Positions 33,390 through 43,028 of a stretch of 64,000 nt of DNA are shown piece by piece. The notes under the pieces were generated by a model that made no database searches, had not been told where the DNA came from, and was given only the letters and a program-made list of their open reading frames with translations. The translations under genes and the position numbers were made by a program. The stretch comes from CAVWSM01 sp963757805. GTDB taxonomy: Bacteria; Actinomycetota; Actinomycetes; Jiangellales; Jiangellaceae. Numbering within the stretch: the stretch's first letter is position 1; each line of letters starts with the position of its first letter. The DNA lies in contig CAVWSM010000006.1 of the NCBI GenBank assembly GCA_963757805.1, positions 1,054,001 to 1,118,000 of the forward strand, in the 5' to 3' direction.

Positions 33390-35093
33390 GTGACGATCAC
33401 CGCAGGATCCTCACGCCTTGTCGAGGCGGTCGAGGCCCTGCGTGAACGGGTGTCGGGACTCCGACTCCCGCTCGCCACATCGGGTGCGGAGCATGCGTCG
33501 CTGGTGCGCGACCAGGTCGTTGCACAGCTCGACGACTATGTGCTTCCGCGCCTGCGCGAGATTGACGCGCCATTGCTCGCCGTCGTGGGTGGCTCCACCG
33601 GAGCGGGCAAGTCGACGCTCGTCAACTCGCTGGTTGACCGCGTGGTCAGTCGAACCGGGGTGCTCCGGCCGACCACGCGGTCACCGATTCTCGTGCACCA
33701 TCCCGACGACACCACGTGGTTCGCCGGCGATCGCGTGCTGCCGTCACTGCCGCGCGTAACGGGCGAGGCCGGCGATCCCGGTGCGCTGCATCTGGTGAGC
33801 GACGAGCAGCTGGGCGCGGGACTTGCCCTGCTCGACGCCCCCGACATCGACTCTGTGGTCGACGACAACCGTCGGCTCGCGGCCGAGCTGCTGGCCGCGG
33901 CCGACCTGTGGGTGTTCGTCACGACAGCCGCTCGCTACGCCGATGCAGTCCCCTGGGGCTTCCTCCGCGAGGCTGCGGAGCGCAGTGCCGTGGTCGCCGT
34001 TGTCCTCAACCGCGTACCCCCAAAGGCAATTACCGAGGTGATGACGCACCTTGCGGAGATGCTGGCTTCGCACGGCCTCGGTGATGCCCCACTGTTCACC
34101 GTGCCCGAGGTTGAGCTCGCGGCCGACGGCCTCATCCGGGATGCGGCCATGGAACCGCTGCGTGACTGGCTGGCCGATCTCGCCGCAGACGCGGGCACTC
34201 GACGCGAGGTCGTACGGCGCACGCTCGCCGGCGCGATCGGCGGAATGCTGCGTCGCGTACCTCTGCTCGCCGAGGCAGCCGACGAGCAAGCCACGACGTA
34301 CGAGCGGCTGCGCTCAGAGGTCGACGGGGCGTACGACAACGCGGAGGAGGCCATCCACGACGCGACCGCCGACGGCTCGCTGCTGCGCGGCGAGGTGCTC
34401 GCGCGGTGGCAGGACTTTGTCGGGACGGGTGAGTTCCTGCGGTCGCTGGAGGCGACGGTCGGCAAGCTTCGCGACCGGATCAGTGCCGCACTGCGGGGCG
34501 AACCGGCTCCGGCCGAGCAAGTCTCCGAGGCGATCGGGGTGGGTGTGGAGTCGGTCGTCATCGACGCCGCCGACCGCGCGGCCGAACGGACCGCCAGGCA
34601 GTGGGCCGGCGAGCCGGCGGGCGCGGCGTTGCTCGCGTCGACCGACGAGGAGCTCGCGCGAAGCGCGGCGGACCTGCACGAACACACGACGGCTGAGATC
34701 CGTGCGTGGCAAGGCGCCGTGCTCGACCTGGTCCGGGAGGAAGGCGCGAAGCGCAAGGGCGTTGCGCGGGCCCTTGCGCTTGGTTTCAACGGGCTCGCTG
34801 TGGCCTTGATGATCCTGGTGTTTGCGTCGACGGCGTTCATCCCGACAGGAGCGGAGCTGGCAGTGGGTGGCGGCACGGCGGTTGTCGGCCAACGGCTGCT
34901 GGAGGCGGTGTTCGGCGACGAGGCCGTACGACGCCTCGCGGACAAGGCGCGACGAGACTTGCACGCGCGACTGGACAGGTTGCTCGACAGCGAGCGCGAG
35001 CGGTTCGTGGTGTTGCTCCACGCGGCCGCCGTCGACCCGGATGCGCGACGTGCGCTGGATGCCGCGGCCGCGGTGGTGGAGGCAGCCCGGTGA
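33390..35093 (+). CDS. Dynamin-like / membrane-associated GTPase (first of pair)
   Basis: A 567-residue protein with an N-terminal GTPase domain and a C-terminal coiled and membrane region. The P-loop is GGSTGAGKST at about 67-76, the switch-2 area LLDAPDIDSVVDDN, and the base-recognition strand VVAVVLNRVP. The long helical middle (ERLRSEVDGAYDNAEEAIHD) is followed by one or two membrane segments (LGFNGLAVALMILVFASTAF). GTG 33390 or TTG 33384 could be the start. It overlaps the next GTPase gene by four bases, the paired layout used by bacterial dynamin-like proteins. Its role is probably membrane remodelling or stress; unproven. Confidence 0.85.
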   Translation: MTITAGSSRLVEAVEALRERVSGLRLPLATSGAEHASLVRDQVVAQLDDYVLPRLREIDAPLLAVVGGSTGAGKSTLVNSLVDRVVSRTGVLRPTTRSPILVHHPDDTTWFAGDRVLPSLPRVTGEAGDPGALHLVSDEQLGAGLALLDAPDIDSVVDDNRRLAAELLAAADLWVFVTTAARYADAVPWGFLREAAERSAVVAVVLNRVPPKAITEVMTHLAEMLASHGLGDAPLFTVPEVELAADGLIRDAAMEPLRDWLADLAADAGTRREVVRRTLAGAIGGMLRRVPLLAEAADEQATTYERLRSEVDGAYDNAEEAIHDATADGSLLRGEVLARWQDFVGTGEFLRSLEATVGKLRDRISAALRGEPAPAEQVSEAIGVGVESVVIDAADRAAERTARQWAGEPAGAALLASTDEELARSAADLHEHTTAEIRAWQGAVLDLVREEGAKRKGVARALALGFNGLAVALMILVFASTAFIPTGAELAVGGGTAVVGQRLLEAVFGDEAVRRLADKARRDLHARLDRLLDSERERFVVLLHAAAVDPDARRALDAAAAVVEAAR

Positions 35094-36703
35094 TCCGACG
35101 CGGTCCTGACCTGAGTGCCCGGATCGTGGCCTTGCAGCGCGCGGTGGAGATCGCTGCCGGTCGGCTGCCCTCCGGTCCGGTCGAGGCGGCGCAGCGCGTG
35201 CTGGACCGCGCCGGTCGGCGGCGCGCGCTCTCTGGCGAGCACACCGTGGTCGCGTTCGCAGGAGCGACGGGGGGTGGCAAGTCGTCGTTGTTCAATGCGG
35301 TTGCGGGCCTGGACCTCGCTCGGGTTGGCGTGCGCCGACCGACAACCGCGGAGCCGCTCGCCTGCGTCTGGGGGGCGGCGGGTGCGGGTGAGCTGCTCGA
35401 CTGGCTGGGCGTGCCAACACGCCACCAGGTCGTACGGGAGTCGCCGCTCGACGTCGCGGGAGCGCAGGACGCGATGCATGGGCTCGTACTCCTCGACCTG
35501 CCCGACCACGACTCCACACAGCTGGCACACCGGCTGGAAGTCGACCGCGTCGTCGCCCTCGCGGATCTGCTGGTGTGGGTCGTCGATCCGCAGAAGTACG
35601 CCGACGAGTTATTGCACACGCGCTACCTGAAACCGCTCGCGAAGCACTCCGACGTGGTGTTGGTCGTGCTCAACCAGATCGACCGGCTGCCTGAGCGTGA
35701 GCGGAAACGGTGCCTCGACGATCTGCGCGGCCTGTTGTCCGAGGACGGTCTGCCCGACGTGGACGTGCTGGCGACGTCGGCGGCGACGGGTGAGGGTGTG
35801 CAAGCACTGCGTCAGCGGCTGCAGGAGGTGGTTCGTGATCGACGGGCTGCCGATGCGCGGACGACGGCGGACGTCGCCGGTGCGGCGGCGGCGATGCAGT
35901 CGTCGCTCGATGGTGCTAAGGCCGCTGGTGTGCGGGACGCCGATCGTGATCGGCTGGTGGTTGCGTTGGCGGACTCGGCCGGCGTGCCTGCCGTTGTCGA
36001 TGCCGTACGGCACTCGTACCTGTTGCGCAGCCGGCAGGCCACCGGGTGGCCGGTGACTCGGTGGGTGTCGCGGTTTCGGCCCGATCCGTTGCGCCGCTTG
36101 CGCATCGACCGGAAATCGGTGCCGGCCGAGCTTGTCCGGTCCTCGTTGCCCGCTCCGACTCCGGCCGCGCGCGCCGCGGCGGCGACGGCGGTGCGCGTGC
36201 TGGGCGACGGCGCGTCGCGGGGTGCGTCGAGTGCGGTCGTCGAGTCGGTTCGCGGCGTGGCGCGCGACGCGGAGCGGCGGTTGCCTGATCGGCTGGACCA
36301 GGCCGTGGTCGCCACGGACATCGACACGGCGCGTACGCCGTCTTGGTGGCGGGTAGTCGGGATCCTGCAATGGGTGGCGTTGGTCGCGTCGGTGGCTGGC
36401 CTGGTGTGGCTAGGTGCGCTCGCGGTGCTCGGCTATCTGCAGCTGCCCGATCCTGACCCGCCGTCTGTCGGGGTGGTGCCGTTGCCGACGCTGCTGTTGC
36501 TGGGCGGTCTGGTTGTTGGGCTGCTGGTGTCGTTGCTGTCGCGCTGGTGGGCGAAGATCGGCGCGCGGCGTGCCGCTCGACGCGCGGAGCGGCAGCTGCG
36601 CTCAGCCGTGGCGGGCGTCGCTGACGAGGTCGTGGTCGAGCCGGTGCGGGCGGAGCTGGCGGCCTTCGAGGAGCTGCGGGCGGCGCTCGACCGGGCGCGG
36701 TGA
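35090..36703 (+). CDS. Membrane GTPase (second of pair, YfjP/Era-like)
   Basis: A 537-residue GTPase. Visible are the P-loop AGATGGGKSSLFNAVAGLD (about 57-75), RRPTTAEPLACVW as the G2 threonine region, VLLDLPDHDST as DxxG, and VLNQIDRLPERERK as NxxD. Two strong membrane segments (WVALVASVAGLVWLGALAVL and LPTLLLLGGLVVGLLVSLL) lie near the C-terminus, followed by a basic amphipathic tail. It starts with a GTG overlapping the first GTPase stop. The two proteins probably form a heteromeric membrane-bound machine. Confidence 0.87.
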   Translation: MIRRGPDLSARIVALQRAVEIAAGRLPSGPVEAAQRVLDRAGRRRALSGEHTVVAFAGATGGGKSSLFNAVAGLDLARVGVRRPTTAEPLACVWGAAGAGELLDWLGVPTRHQVVRESPLDVAGAQDAMHGLVLLDLPDHDSTQLAHRLEVDRVVALADLLVWVVDPQKYADELLHTRYLKPLAKHSDVVLVVLNQIDRLPERERKRCLDDLRGLLSEDGLPDVDVLATSAATGEGVQALRQRLQEVVRDRRAADARTTADVAGAAAAMQSSLDGAKAAGVRDADRDRLVVALADSAGVPAVVDAVRHSYLLRSRQATGWPVTRWVSRFRPDPLRRLRIDRKSVPAELVRSSLPAPTPAARAAAATAVRVLGDGASRGASSAVVESVRGVARDAERRLPDRLDQAVVATDIDTARTPSWWRVVGILQWVALVASVAGLVWLGALAVLGYLQLPDPDPPSVGVVPLPTLLLLGGLVVGLLVSLLSRWWAKIGARRAARRAERQLRSAVAGVADEVVVEPVRAELAAFEELRAALDRAR

Positions 36704-36714
36704 GCTGAGGCCGC

Positions 36715-36778
36715 GAATGACCACGTTAAGCAGGGCTTGCCCCGCACCACTAGGCCGGCAGCCCTGTCGGTGCGGGGG
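36715..36778 (+). repeat. Dispersed palindromic repeat, copy A
   Basis: Starting 12 bases after the GTPase stop, a 64-base segment reads GAATGACCACGTTAAGCAGG, then CCCCGCACCACTAGGCCGG, then AGCCCT and GTGCGGGGG. CCCCGCAC and GTGCGGGG form an 8-bp stem. The same segment occurs inverted at 55223-55286 after pepN with over 80 percent identity by eye. Both copies sit at a gene 3' end, so the unit may act as a transcription terminator or a REP-like mobile palindrome. Confidence 0.8.
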
Positions 36779-36807
36779 AAGGCCTTGCGGTGGCTCGCGA
36801 CGCAGGC

Positions 36808-36846
36808 TTGTCCACATCCGAAGTTGACCCCCCAAGGTCGTCCACA
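36808..36846 (+). promoter_or_regulatory. DnaA-box-like pair upstream of ssb
   Basis: TTGTCCACA (36808-36816) is a perfect actinobacterial DnaA box, and CGTCCACAG (36839-36847) a one-mismatch copy about 31 bases away. The 11-base string TCCACAGATCT is shared with the pair near 12863. Being upstream of ssb, a DNA replication gene, makes regulation by DnaA plausible, but unproven. Confidence 0.4.
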
Positions 36847-36965
36847 GATCTATGCGTGGCGCTGTCCAACCCGTCGTACGCCGGGAAATCTCGAGGTCAA
36901 CCGCCACGCACGCCGCGGGCGACAGACGGCATCGGGTGAGCCGAGCCGGGAATCGGAGGTGCCTC

Positions 36966-37481
36966 ATGAAGCAAGAGATGCGGGTGTTCATCACCGGCAA
37001 CGTGGCCACGGACGTCGCGTTCAAGGCAACCGATCGCGGGCCGGTGGCCAGTTTCCGGGTGGCGGCCACGCCACGCAGGCGCGACGAGCAGGGCGTCTGG
37101 CAGGACCTGAAGACGACCTATATCTCCGTGGACTGCTGGCGGCAGCTCGCGCAGAACGTCGGGATCTCGTTGAAGATCGGGCAGCCCGTGATCATCGAGG
37201 GTCGGCTGGAGTCCCAGGAGTGGACGCGCAACGACGGGATCAGGGTCACGGACTACAAAGTGCACGCGACCTACATCGGCTGTGACTTCAATGGCGGCAC
37301 GGGCATGTTCGTGCGGTCGCAGAGCGCCCGCAGTCGGGAGCGCGATCGCGCGGAAGAGGTGGCGCGGGCCCAAACGGAGCAGGAGGAGGCGGGCGACAAG
37401 ATCATCGCGGAGGGCGGGCCCGACTGGGTGGAGTCGGCGCCCGGGGAGCCCGAGGAGCAGGCGGCATCCCGCGCTGCGTGA
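36966..37481 (+). CDS. ssb: Single-stranded DNA-binding protein
   Basis: A 171-residue OB-fold protein. QEMRVFITGNVATDVAFKAT, GPVASFRVAATPRRRDEQGV, TTYISVDCWRQLAQNVGISL and GQPVIIEGRLESQEWTRNDG make up the SSB core (residues 1-110). The C-terminal tail is acidic (EEVARAQTEQEEAGDKIIAE) but ends QAASRAA, lacking the DDDIPF-type tip of the main replicative SSB, so this may be the second SSB paralogue of actinobacteria. The ATG at 36966 follows CGGAGGTGCCTC, a good ribosome-binding site. Confidence 0.93.
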   Translation: MKQEMRVFITGNVATDVAFKATDRGPVASFRVAATPRRRDEQGVWQDLKTTYISVDCWRQLAQNVGISLKIGQPVIIEGRLESQEWTRNDGIRVTDYKVHATYIGCDFNGGTGMFVRSQSARSRERDRAEEVARAQTEQEEAGDKIIAEGGPDWVESAPGEPEEQAASRAA

Positions 37482-37586
37482 CGGTTGAGGAGGGCTCCGG
37501 TCGCGGGTGATCCCGTGCTTCGCGGCCGGAGCCGCGCGCCGACTCGGATTCGGGTCGCGGCGGGTCCGCCAGATACTCTCGAAGGC

Positions 37587-39251
<1,665 letters not shown>

Positions 39252-39286
39252 GAATCCTCCGGCATCGAGGCTGACATCCAGGGCTA

Positions 39287-39304
39287 CCGCGAGTATCCTC
39301 GCGG
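39287..39304 (+). promoter_or_regulatory. Inverted repeat before mazE-type antitoxin
   Basis: CCGCGAG-TATC-CTCGCGG is a perfect 7-bp inverted repeat ending three bases before the antitoxin ATG at 39307. In type II modules such repeats are bound by the antitoxin for autoregulation, and here it also covers the place of a ribosome-binding site. It could alternatively act as part of the ettA terminator. Confidence 0.5.
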
Positions 39305-39306
39305 GT

Positions 39307-39579
39307 ATGAACGACGTGACCACCATCAAGGTGCCTCGGACGCTGCAACGCCGCATCGCCGAGCGGGCACGTCGTCAGCACGTCACCCAAGCCGAGGTCA
39401 TCGAGGCGGCGCTGGACGAGGCCGACAAGGCTGCGTTTTGGGAGGCAGTAGAGCGCACGATGGGCACCCCGGAGGCACAGGCTGACCTCAAGGCCGAGAG
39501 TGAGAGGTTCGCGGGTGCCCTTAAGGACGGCCTTGATCCCGACGAGGACTGGAGTGACGTGCCCGGGTATCACCGGTGA
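39307..39579 (+). CDS. Ribbon-helix-helix antitoxin (MazE/PemI-like)
   Basis: A 90-residue antitoxin. TTIKVPRTLQRRIAERARRQ and VTQAEVIEAALDEADKAAFW make a CopG/RHH DNA-binding N-terminus (residues 5-47); the acidic C-terminus (AGALKDGLDPDEDWSDVPGY) is the toxin-neutralising part. It overlaps the toxin gene by four bases. Confidence 0.88.
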   Translation: MNDVTTIKVPRTLQRRIAERARRQHVTQAEVIEAALDEADKAAFWEAVERTMGTPEAQADLKAESERFAGALKDGLDPDEDWSDVPGYHR

Positions 39580-39899
39580 CGCCTCAGCGTGCGCAGATTT
39601 GGTGGGTCGACTACGGCGATCCGGTTGGCCACGAACAAGGGTTCCGGCACCCGGGGCTGGTTGTGTCTGCTGAACGAGCCGCGGGATCGAAACTGTTCGT
39701 CACCGCTCCGCTGACGACCACCTACAAGCCCTATCCGACAAGGGTCGAGGTTGGTAGTCCGATGCCCAGGCGGTCCTACGTGCAGGTCGAACAGTCGCGC
39801 GCCACTTCGGTGGAGCGCCTTAACGGCTACATCGGTGCTGTCAACGAGACCGTGATGCACGACGTGCAGAGGGTGCTGCGGTACCTGCTCGACCTCTAG
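39576..39899 (+). CDS. mazF: MazF/PemK-family mRNA endonuclease toxin
   Basis: A 107-residue toxin. RAQIWWVDYGDPVGHEQGFR carries the conserved PxGxEQxxxRP-type motif in the form PVGHEQGFRHPGLVVS. FVTAPLTTTYKPYPTRVEV and SYVQVEQSRATSVERL follow as in MazF. It cleaves RNA at short specific sequences. It starts with GTG at 39576 overlapping the antitoxin stop. The frame is complete, so the module is probably active. Confidence 0.9.
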   Translation: MTPQRAQIWWVDYGDPVGHEQGFRHPGLVVSAERAAGSKLFVTAPLTTTYKPYPTRVEVGSPMPRRSYVQVEQSRATSVERLNGYIGAVNETVMHDVQRVLRYLLDL

Positions 39900-39910
39900 G
39901 CCGCGCGGCG

Positions 39911-40214
39911 TCACAGCTCAGACCGCGTGTCCCAGGCGCCGGACAAGGCTGCCCCGATCAATGAGGCGAGCGGTGTTAGCCCTCCGTGACCCAGCCTCCC
40001 GCGGACTCCGTGAGAGCGACCGCCCACTCTCCCGTGACGAACTCCGGGACAACGGGCACGGTCACCGTGGCCCAGTTTCGCATCGAGCTCGGCCTCGTGG
40101 GCCAGGCCGACCAGCTCGGCCGCAGCGATCCCCTGGTCGTAGTCCCACCAGTCGGCGGAGTGGACCTCCACCCCGTCGACGAGCAGCCGCAGGCGCCCTG
40201 GGGTCTGGGACACC
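39911..40214 (-). pseudogene. Unknown protein, C-terminal remnant with frameshift
   Basis: The minus strand reads PGRLRLLVDGVEVHSADWWD and AAAELVGLAHEAELDAKLG; then, in another frame, ATVTVPVVPEFVTGEWAVAL to TESAGGWVTEG and a stop. Together these look like the end of a beta-rich protein, but no start or upstream part remains because the protease remnant begins immediately beyond about 40215. The family was not recognised. Confidence 0.4.
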
Positions 40215-40216
40215 AC

Positions 40217-40697
40217 TCTCCAGCCTCGTCATGTTCGACGCCGACGTGGTGTCCGGAGACTCCGGTGGCGCGGTGCTCGACTCCGAGGGTGAGGTCGTCG
40301 GCCTCACCACAGCTGCGACGACAGGCTCGTACGACACCAGCGGTTACGCGATCGACATCGACGACGCGCTGGCGGTCGTCGACCAGATCGTGGCCGGCGA
40401 GGAGTCTGGCACTGTCGACCTGGGCTACCCGGCCTTCCTCGGTGTCCAAATGAGCAACACCTCGACGGGCGGTGTCGGAATCGTGGGCGTGGTCGTGGAC
40501 AGCCCCGCCGCCGAGGCCGGCCTCACCGCGGGAAGCGTCGTCACGACAGTGGACGGCACCGCCACCGGATCGGCCGACGACCTGTCGGTTTTGTTGCCAC
40601 CCATCAGCCAGGGGACACCGTCACGCTCACTTGGACCACTGCGGACGGGGTCACCGAGCTGGCCAGTGTCACCCTGACCGAGGGGCCGGTGGCCTGA
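40217..40697 (+). pseudogene. HtrA/trypsin-type serine protease, C-terminal remnant
   Basis: The remnant starts inside the protease domain with DADVVSGDSGGAVLDSEGEV (the GDSGG catalytic-serine motif), then the TSGYAIDIDDALAVVDQIVA helix, and a PDZ domain (YPAFLGVQMSNTSTGGVGIV, SPAAEAGLTAGSVVTTVDGT). The frame shifts near 40605 so the last strand, QPGDTVTLTWTTADGVTELA, is in another frame. The N-terminal half with His and Asp is missing: the sequence joins abruptly to an unrelated reversed fragment at about 40215. A deletion junction. Confidence 0.8.
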
Positions 40698-41337
40698 CGC
40701 GGGTGGGCGAGAAGGTCACCGGAAACGGTTCGGTCACCGCGACCACATCGTTGGCCGAAAGCAGCGCCGTCTCGACGTACGCGCCCTGATGCAGCTCGTA
40801 GATGGTCACCGACGACTCGAGCGGGTCGACGATCCAGTACGACGGAATCCCGGCCTCCATGTAACGCGACTGCTTGTACCCCTTGTCGATGTGCTTGGTG
40901 CTCGGCGACAGCACCTCGATCACGAGCAGGGGGATCAGCGGCTCCACATGAGCCTCTAGGTCGTCACGCCGGGCGACGAGCACGTCCGGTTGCAGGACTG
41001 ACTCGTCGTCGAAGACGACATCGAACGGAGCTGGCAGGACTCGGAGATCCGGCGGGCACGCGTTGCGCAGCTGCTGGGTCAGGGCGCCCACCACGTTCTG
41101 GTGCTCGTACGACGGCGCCGGCGTCACGATTAGCGTCCCGTCAAGCAGTTCGTACCGGTGCCCATCATCGGGCATCAACGCGAGGTCCGCCCGAGTCAAG
41201 GGCCGTGCACCCGGCTGCGGGCTGACGATCAGTGTTCCGTCCATCAACTCGTAACGACGCCCGACCTCGGGCATCGCCTCGAGATCCGCCACAGTAAGCG
41301 GCCGCCCCCAGGGCAACTTCAGCACAACAGTCATCAT
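40669..41337 (-). CDS. Uma2-family restriction-endonuclease-fold protein
   Basis: A 222-residue PD-(D/E)xK-fold protein. VVFDDESVLQPDVLVARRDD, LVIEVLSPSTKHIDKGYKQS and YMEAGIPSYWIVDPLESSVT are the Uma2 core with conserved Asp, Glu and Lys. The N-terminus holds a tandem repeat: RPLTVADLEAMPEVGRRYEL and RPLTRADLALMPDDGHRYEL, each followed by DGTLIV, so about 34 residues are duplicated. Such proteins occur in many copies in some bacteria, and their function is unsettled. The start is ATG 41337. Its end overlaps the protease remnant by 29 bases. Confidence 0.85.
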   Translation of the reverse strand: MMTVVLKLPWGRPLTVADLEAMPEVGRRYELMDGTLIVSPQPGARPLTRADLALMPDDGHRYELLDGTLIVTPAPSYEHQNVVGALTQQLRNACPPDLRVLPAPFDVVFDDESVLQPDVLVARRDDLEAHVEPLIPLLVIEVLSPSTKHIDKGYKQSRYMEAGIPSYWIVDPLESSVTIYELHQGAYVETALLSANDVVAVTEPFPVTFSPTRVRPPAPRSG

Positions 41338-41413
41338 GCCTCCCGAGTCGCACCGGGTCACCCTGGCAGAACGCCGCCGCCCGCTGCGGAGGTCATCCAC
41401 AGCGACTGGGACG

Positions 41414-42295
41414 ATGGCCCTCGTGACACGACACATCAGCCACATCCCGATGCGATGGGCCGACCTCGACGCCTACCAGCACGTCAACAACGTCGTGTTC
41501 CTCCGCTATCTGCAGGAGGCGCGCGTCGACATGCTCTTCGTGCACGCGCCGCAGCACGGCGCGGAGCGGCTGGTCGACGGCATCGTGGTCGCTGCACATG
41601 AGATCGAGTACCGCACGCCGATGCTGCTCCGGCCAGAACCGGTTCGGGTGGAGACGTGGCTGCGGTCGGTGAGCGCGTCGCAGTTTGAGCTCGGGTACGA
41701 GATCGTCGATGTCGCGGAAGACGGGTCGCGCACGGTTTACGCGGTCGCGTCGACAAGGCTGGTTCCGTACGAGCTGGAAGCGCAGCGCCCTCGACGCGTA
41801 CAACCCGAGGAGCGGGCAGTCCTTGAGCGTTACCTTGATCCGGATAGCCCGGCAGTGCGCAAGGTCCCGCGCTCGATGGGCGCAGCCGGCAAGCGGCACT
41901 CCTATCTATGCCCGGTGCGGTGGGACGACCTTGACGCCTACAAGCACGTCAACAACACGGTGTTCCTGACCTTCTTTCAGGAGGCCCGCATCGACCTCGC
42001 CCTGGCCACCAAGCTCTCGCTGCTTGACGCGCACGAGGCCACTCTGGTCGGCCACCAGTCGATCGAGTATCGCAAGCCGGTGCCGTTCCGGATCGAGCCT
42101 CTCGTCGTCGACGTATGGGTGGTGGCGATCGGCAGCGCGTCGTACACGATCGCTTACGAGGTGCGCGACGGCGAAACGCTCTATGCACGAGGCACGTCCT
42201 CGCACATCGCGTACAACCTGCGCGAAGGCCGGACACGCAGGCTCAGCGACCGTGAGCGTGAGCTGCTCGCGGCCTACCTCGAGGCACCCGAGTGA
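41414..42295 (+). CDS. Double-hotdog acyl-CoA thioesterase family protein
   Basis: A 293-residue protein with two hotdog domains in tandem. Each contains the signature RWADLDAYQHVNNVVFLRYL or RWDDLDAYKHVNNTVFLTFF, with the catalytic Asp of 4-hydroxybenzoyl-CoA thioesterases, then EARVDM or EARIDL. The two copies are similar through the IEYRTP/IEYRKP strand. The expected reaction is hydrolysis of acyl-CoA thioesters. The ATG at 41414 was chosen because the first domain begins there. The GTG of the next gene overlaps its stop by four bases. Confidence 0.92.
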   Translation: MALVTRHISHIPMRWADLDAYQHVNNVVFLRYLQEARVDMLFVHAPQHGAERLVDGIVVAAHEIEYRTPMLLRPEPVRVETWLRSVSASQFELGYEIVDVAEDGSRTVYAVASTRLVPYELEAQRPRRVQPEERAVLERYLDPDSPAVRKVPRSMGAAGKRHSYLCPVRWDDLDAYKHVNNTVFLTFFQEARIDLALATKLSLLDAHEATLVGHQSIEYRKPVPFRIEPLVVDVWVVAIGSASYTIAYEVRDGETLYARGTSSHIAYNLREGRTRRLSDRERELLAAYLEAPE

Positions 42296-42936
42296 CGGTT
42301 GTACGGCTCGCAAACCCTGTGAGCGCAGCCGACATCAGCTCGTTCGCACTGCGGATCAACGGTGACGACGCGCAGAGTGTGATCCGCGTGGTCGGGCATC
42401 AGGCGACGCTCGCGTGTTTTGCGCACAGCTCGTTCGGTGTGCTGGTGATGCGCGCTACCGCGCTGGCTGAGACAGCGGAGGTCGATGAAGTGGTCGAGGC
42501 GGGGACGCTCGCGGCCCGGGCCAGCTCGTCCCTCGACGGGTTGCTGGAGCTGCCCCCACCGGTGCCCGCGCTGCGCTGGGCCGGCGCGTTGCCGCCTCTG
42601 TCGGGTTGGCAGCAGACCGGCTCGCTCACCCTGGCCGATGCCAGGAATGCTGTGGCGAACGGGGTTTCCGAGTTCCGCCGCCGCATCGACGGCGTCCCCG
42701 ACGGTGATCGCACCCGAGCGGTGCTCGAGTCGATCGCGGCCGACATCTGGGACCGCGAGGTGTCAGGTGTCCCTGTGCGGATGCTGCACGCCGCCGAGGC
42801 CCATCAGTTCCTCGGTGGGGAGCAGCAGACCGGCGAGGTGCGCGTGCTTGAGTCTGGGCGCTGGCGGCGGGTCGATGCGCCGTACGGTGTCACGTTGGCG
42901 CGTACGGGTTCTGCGCTCGACCTGCTGATCGGCTGA
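42292..42936 (+). CDS. Conserved actinobacterial protein, function unknown
   Basis: A 214-residue soluble protein translated from a GTG overlapping the thioesterase stop. The N-terminal half has an alternating hydrophobic pattern (VIRVVGHQATLACFAHSSFG, VLVMRATALAETAEVDEVVE); the second half contains LPPLSGWQQTGSLTLADARN and AADIWDREVSGVPVRMLHAA. It has no membrane segment or metal cluster. From memory this gene often follows the thioesterase near ettA in actinobacteria. The coupling suggests a role in the same acyl-CoA or membrane process, but nothing specific. Confidence 0.75.
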   Translation: MTVVRLANPVSAADISSFALRINGDDAQSVIRVVGHQATLACFAHSSFGVLVMRATALAETAEVDEVVEAGTLAARASSSLDGLLELPPPVPALRWAGALPPLSGWQQTGSLTLADARNAVANGVSEFRRRIDGVPDGDRTRAVLESIAADIWDREVSGVPVRMLHAAEAHQFLGGEQQTGEVRVLESGRWRRVDAPYGVTLARTGSALDLLIG

Positions 42937-42986
42937 CTCGAGCGCCCCCGAAACTGAAGCGCCCTGCACGACGCTCCGTCGGCGTG

Positions 42987-43013
42987 TCGCGCAGACCGCT
43001 TCGGTCTGCGCGA
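42987..43013. terminator. Bidirectional terminator hairpin
   Basis: TCGCGCAGACCG-CTT-CGGTCTGCGCGA is a perfect 12-bp stem with a three-base loop. It lies between the plus-strand unknown gene (ends 42936) and the minus-strand guaB1 gene (ends 43029), ideal for terminating both. No T-run follows, as usual in this genome. Confidence 0.85.
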
Positions 43014-43028
43014 TACGTCGCGCGCTGC

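Noticed and set aside
33935..35530. 531-codon antisense frame over the GTPase pair
   Set aside because: Ser/Ala/Arg-rich composition typical of the mirror strand; the sense frames have full GTPase motifs.
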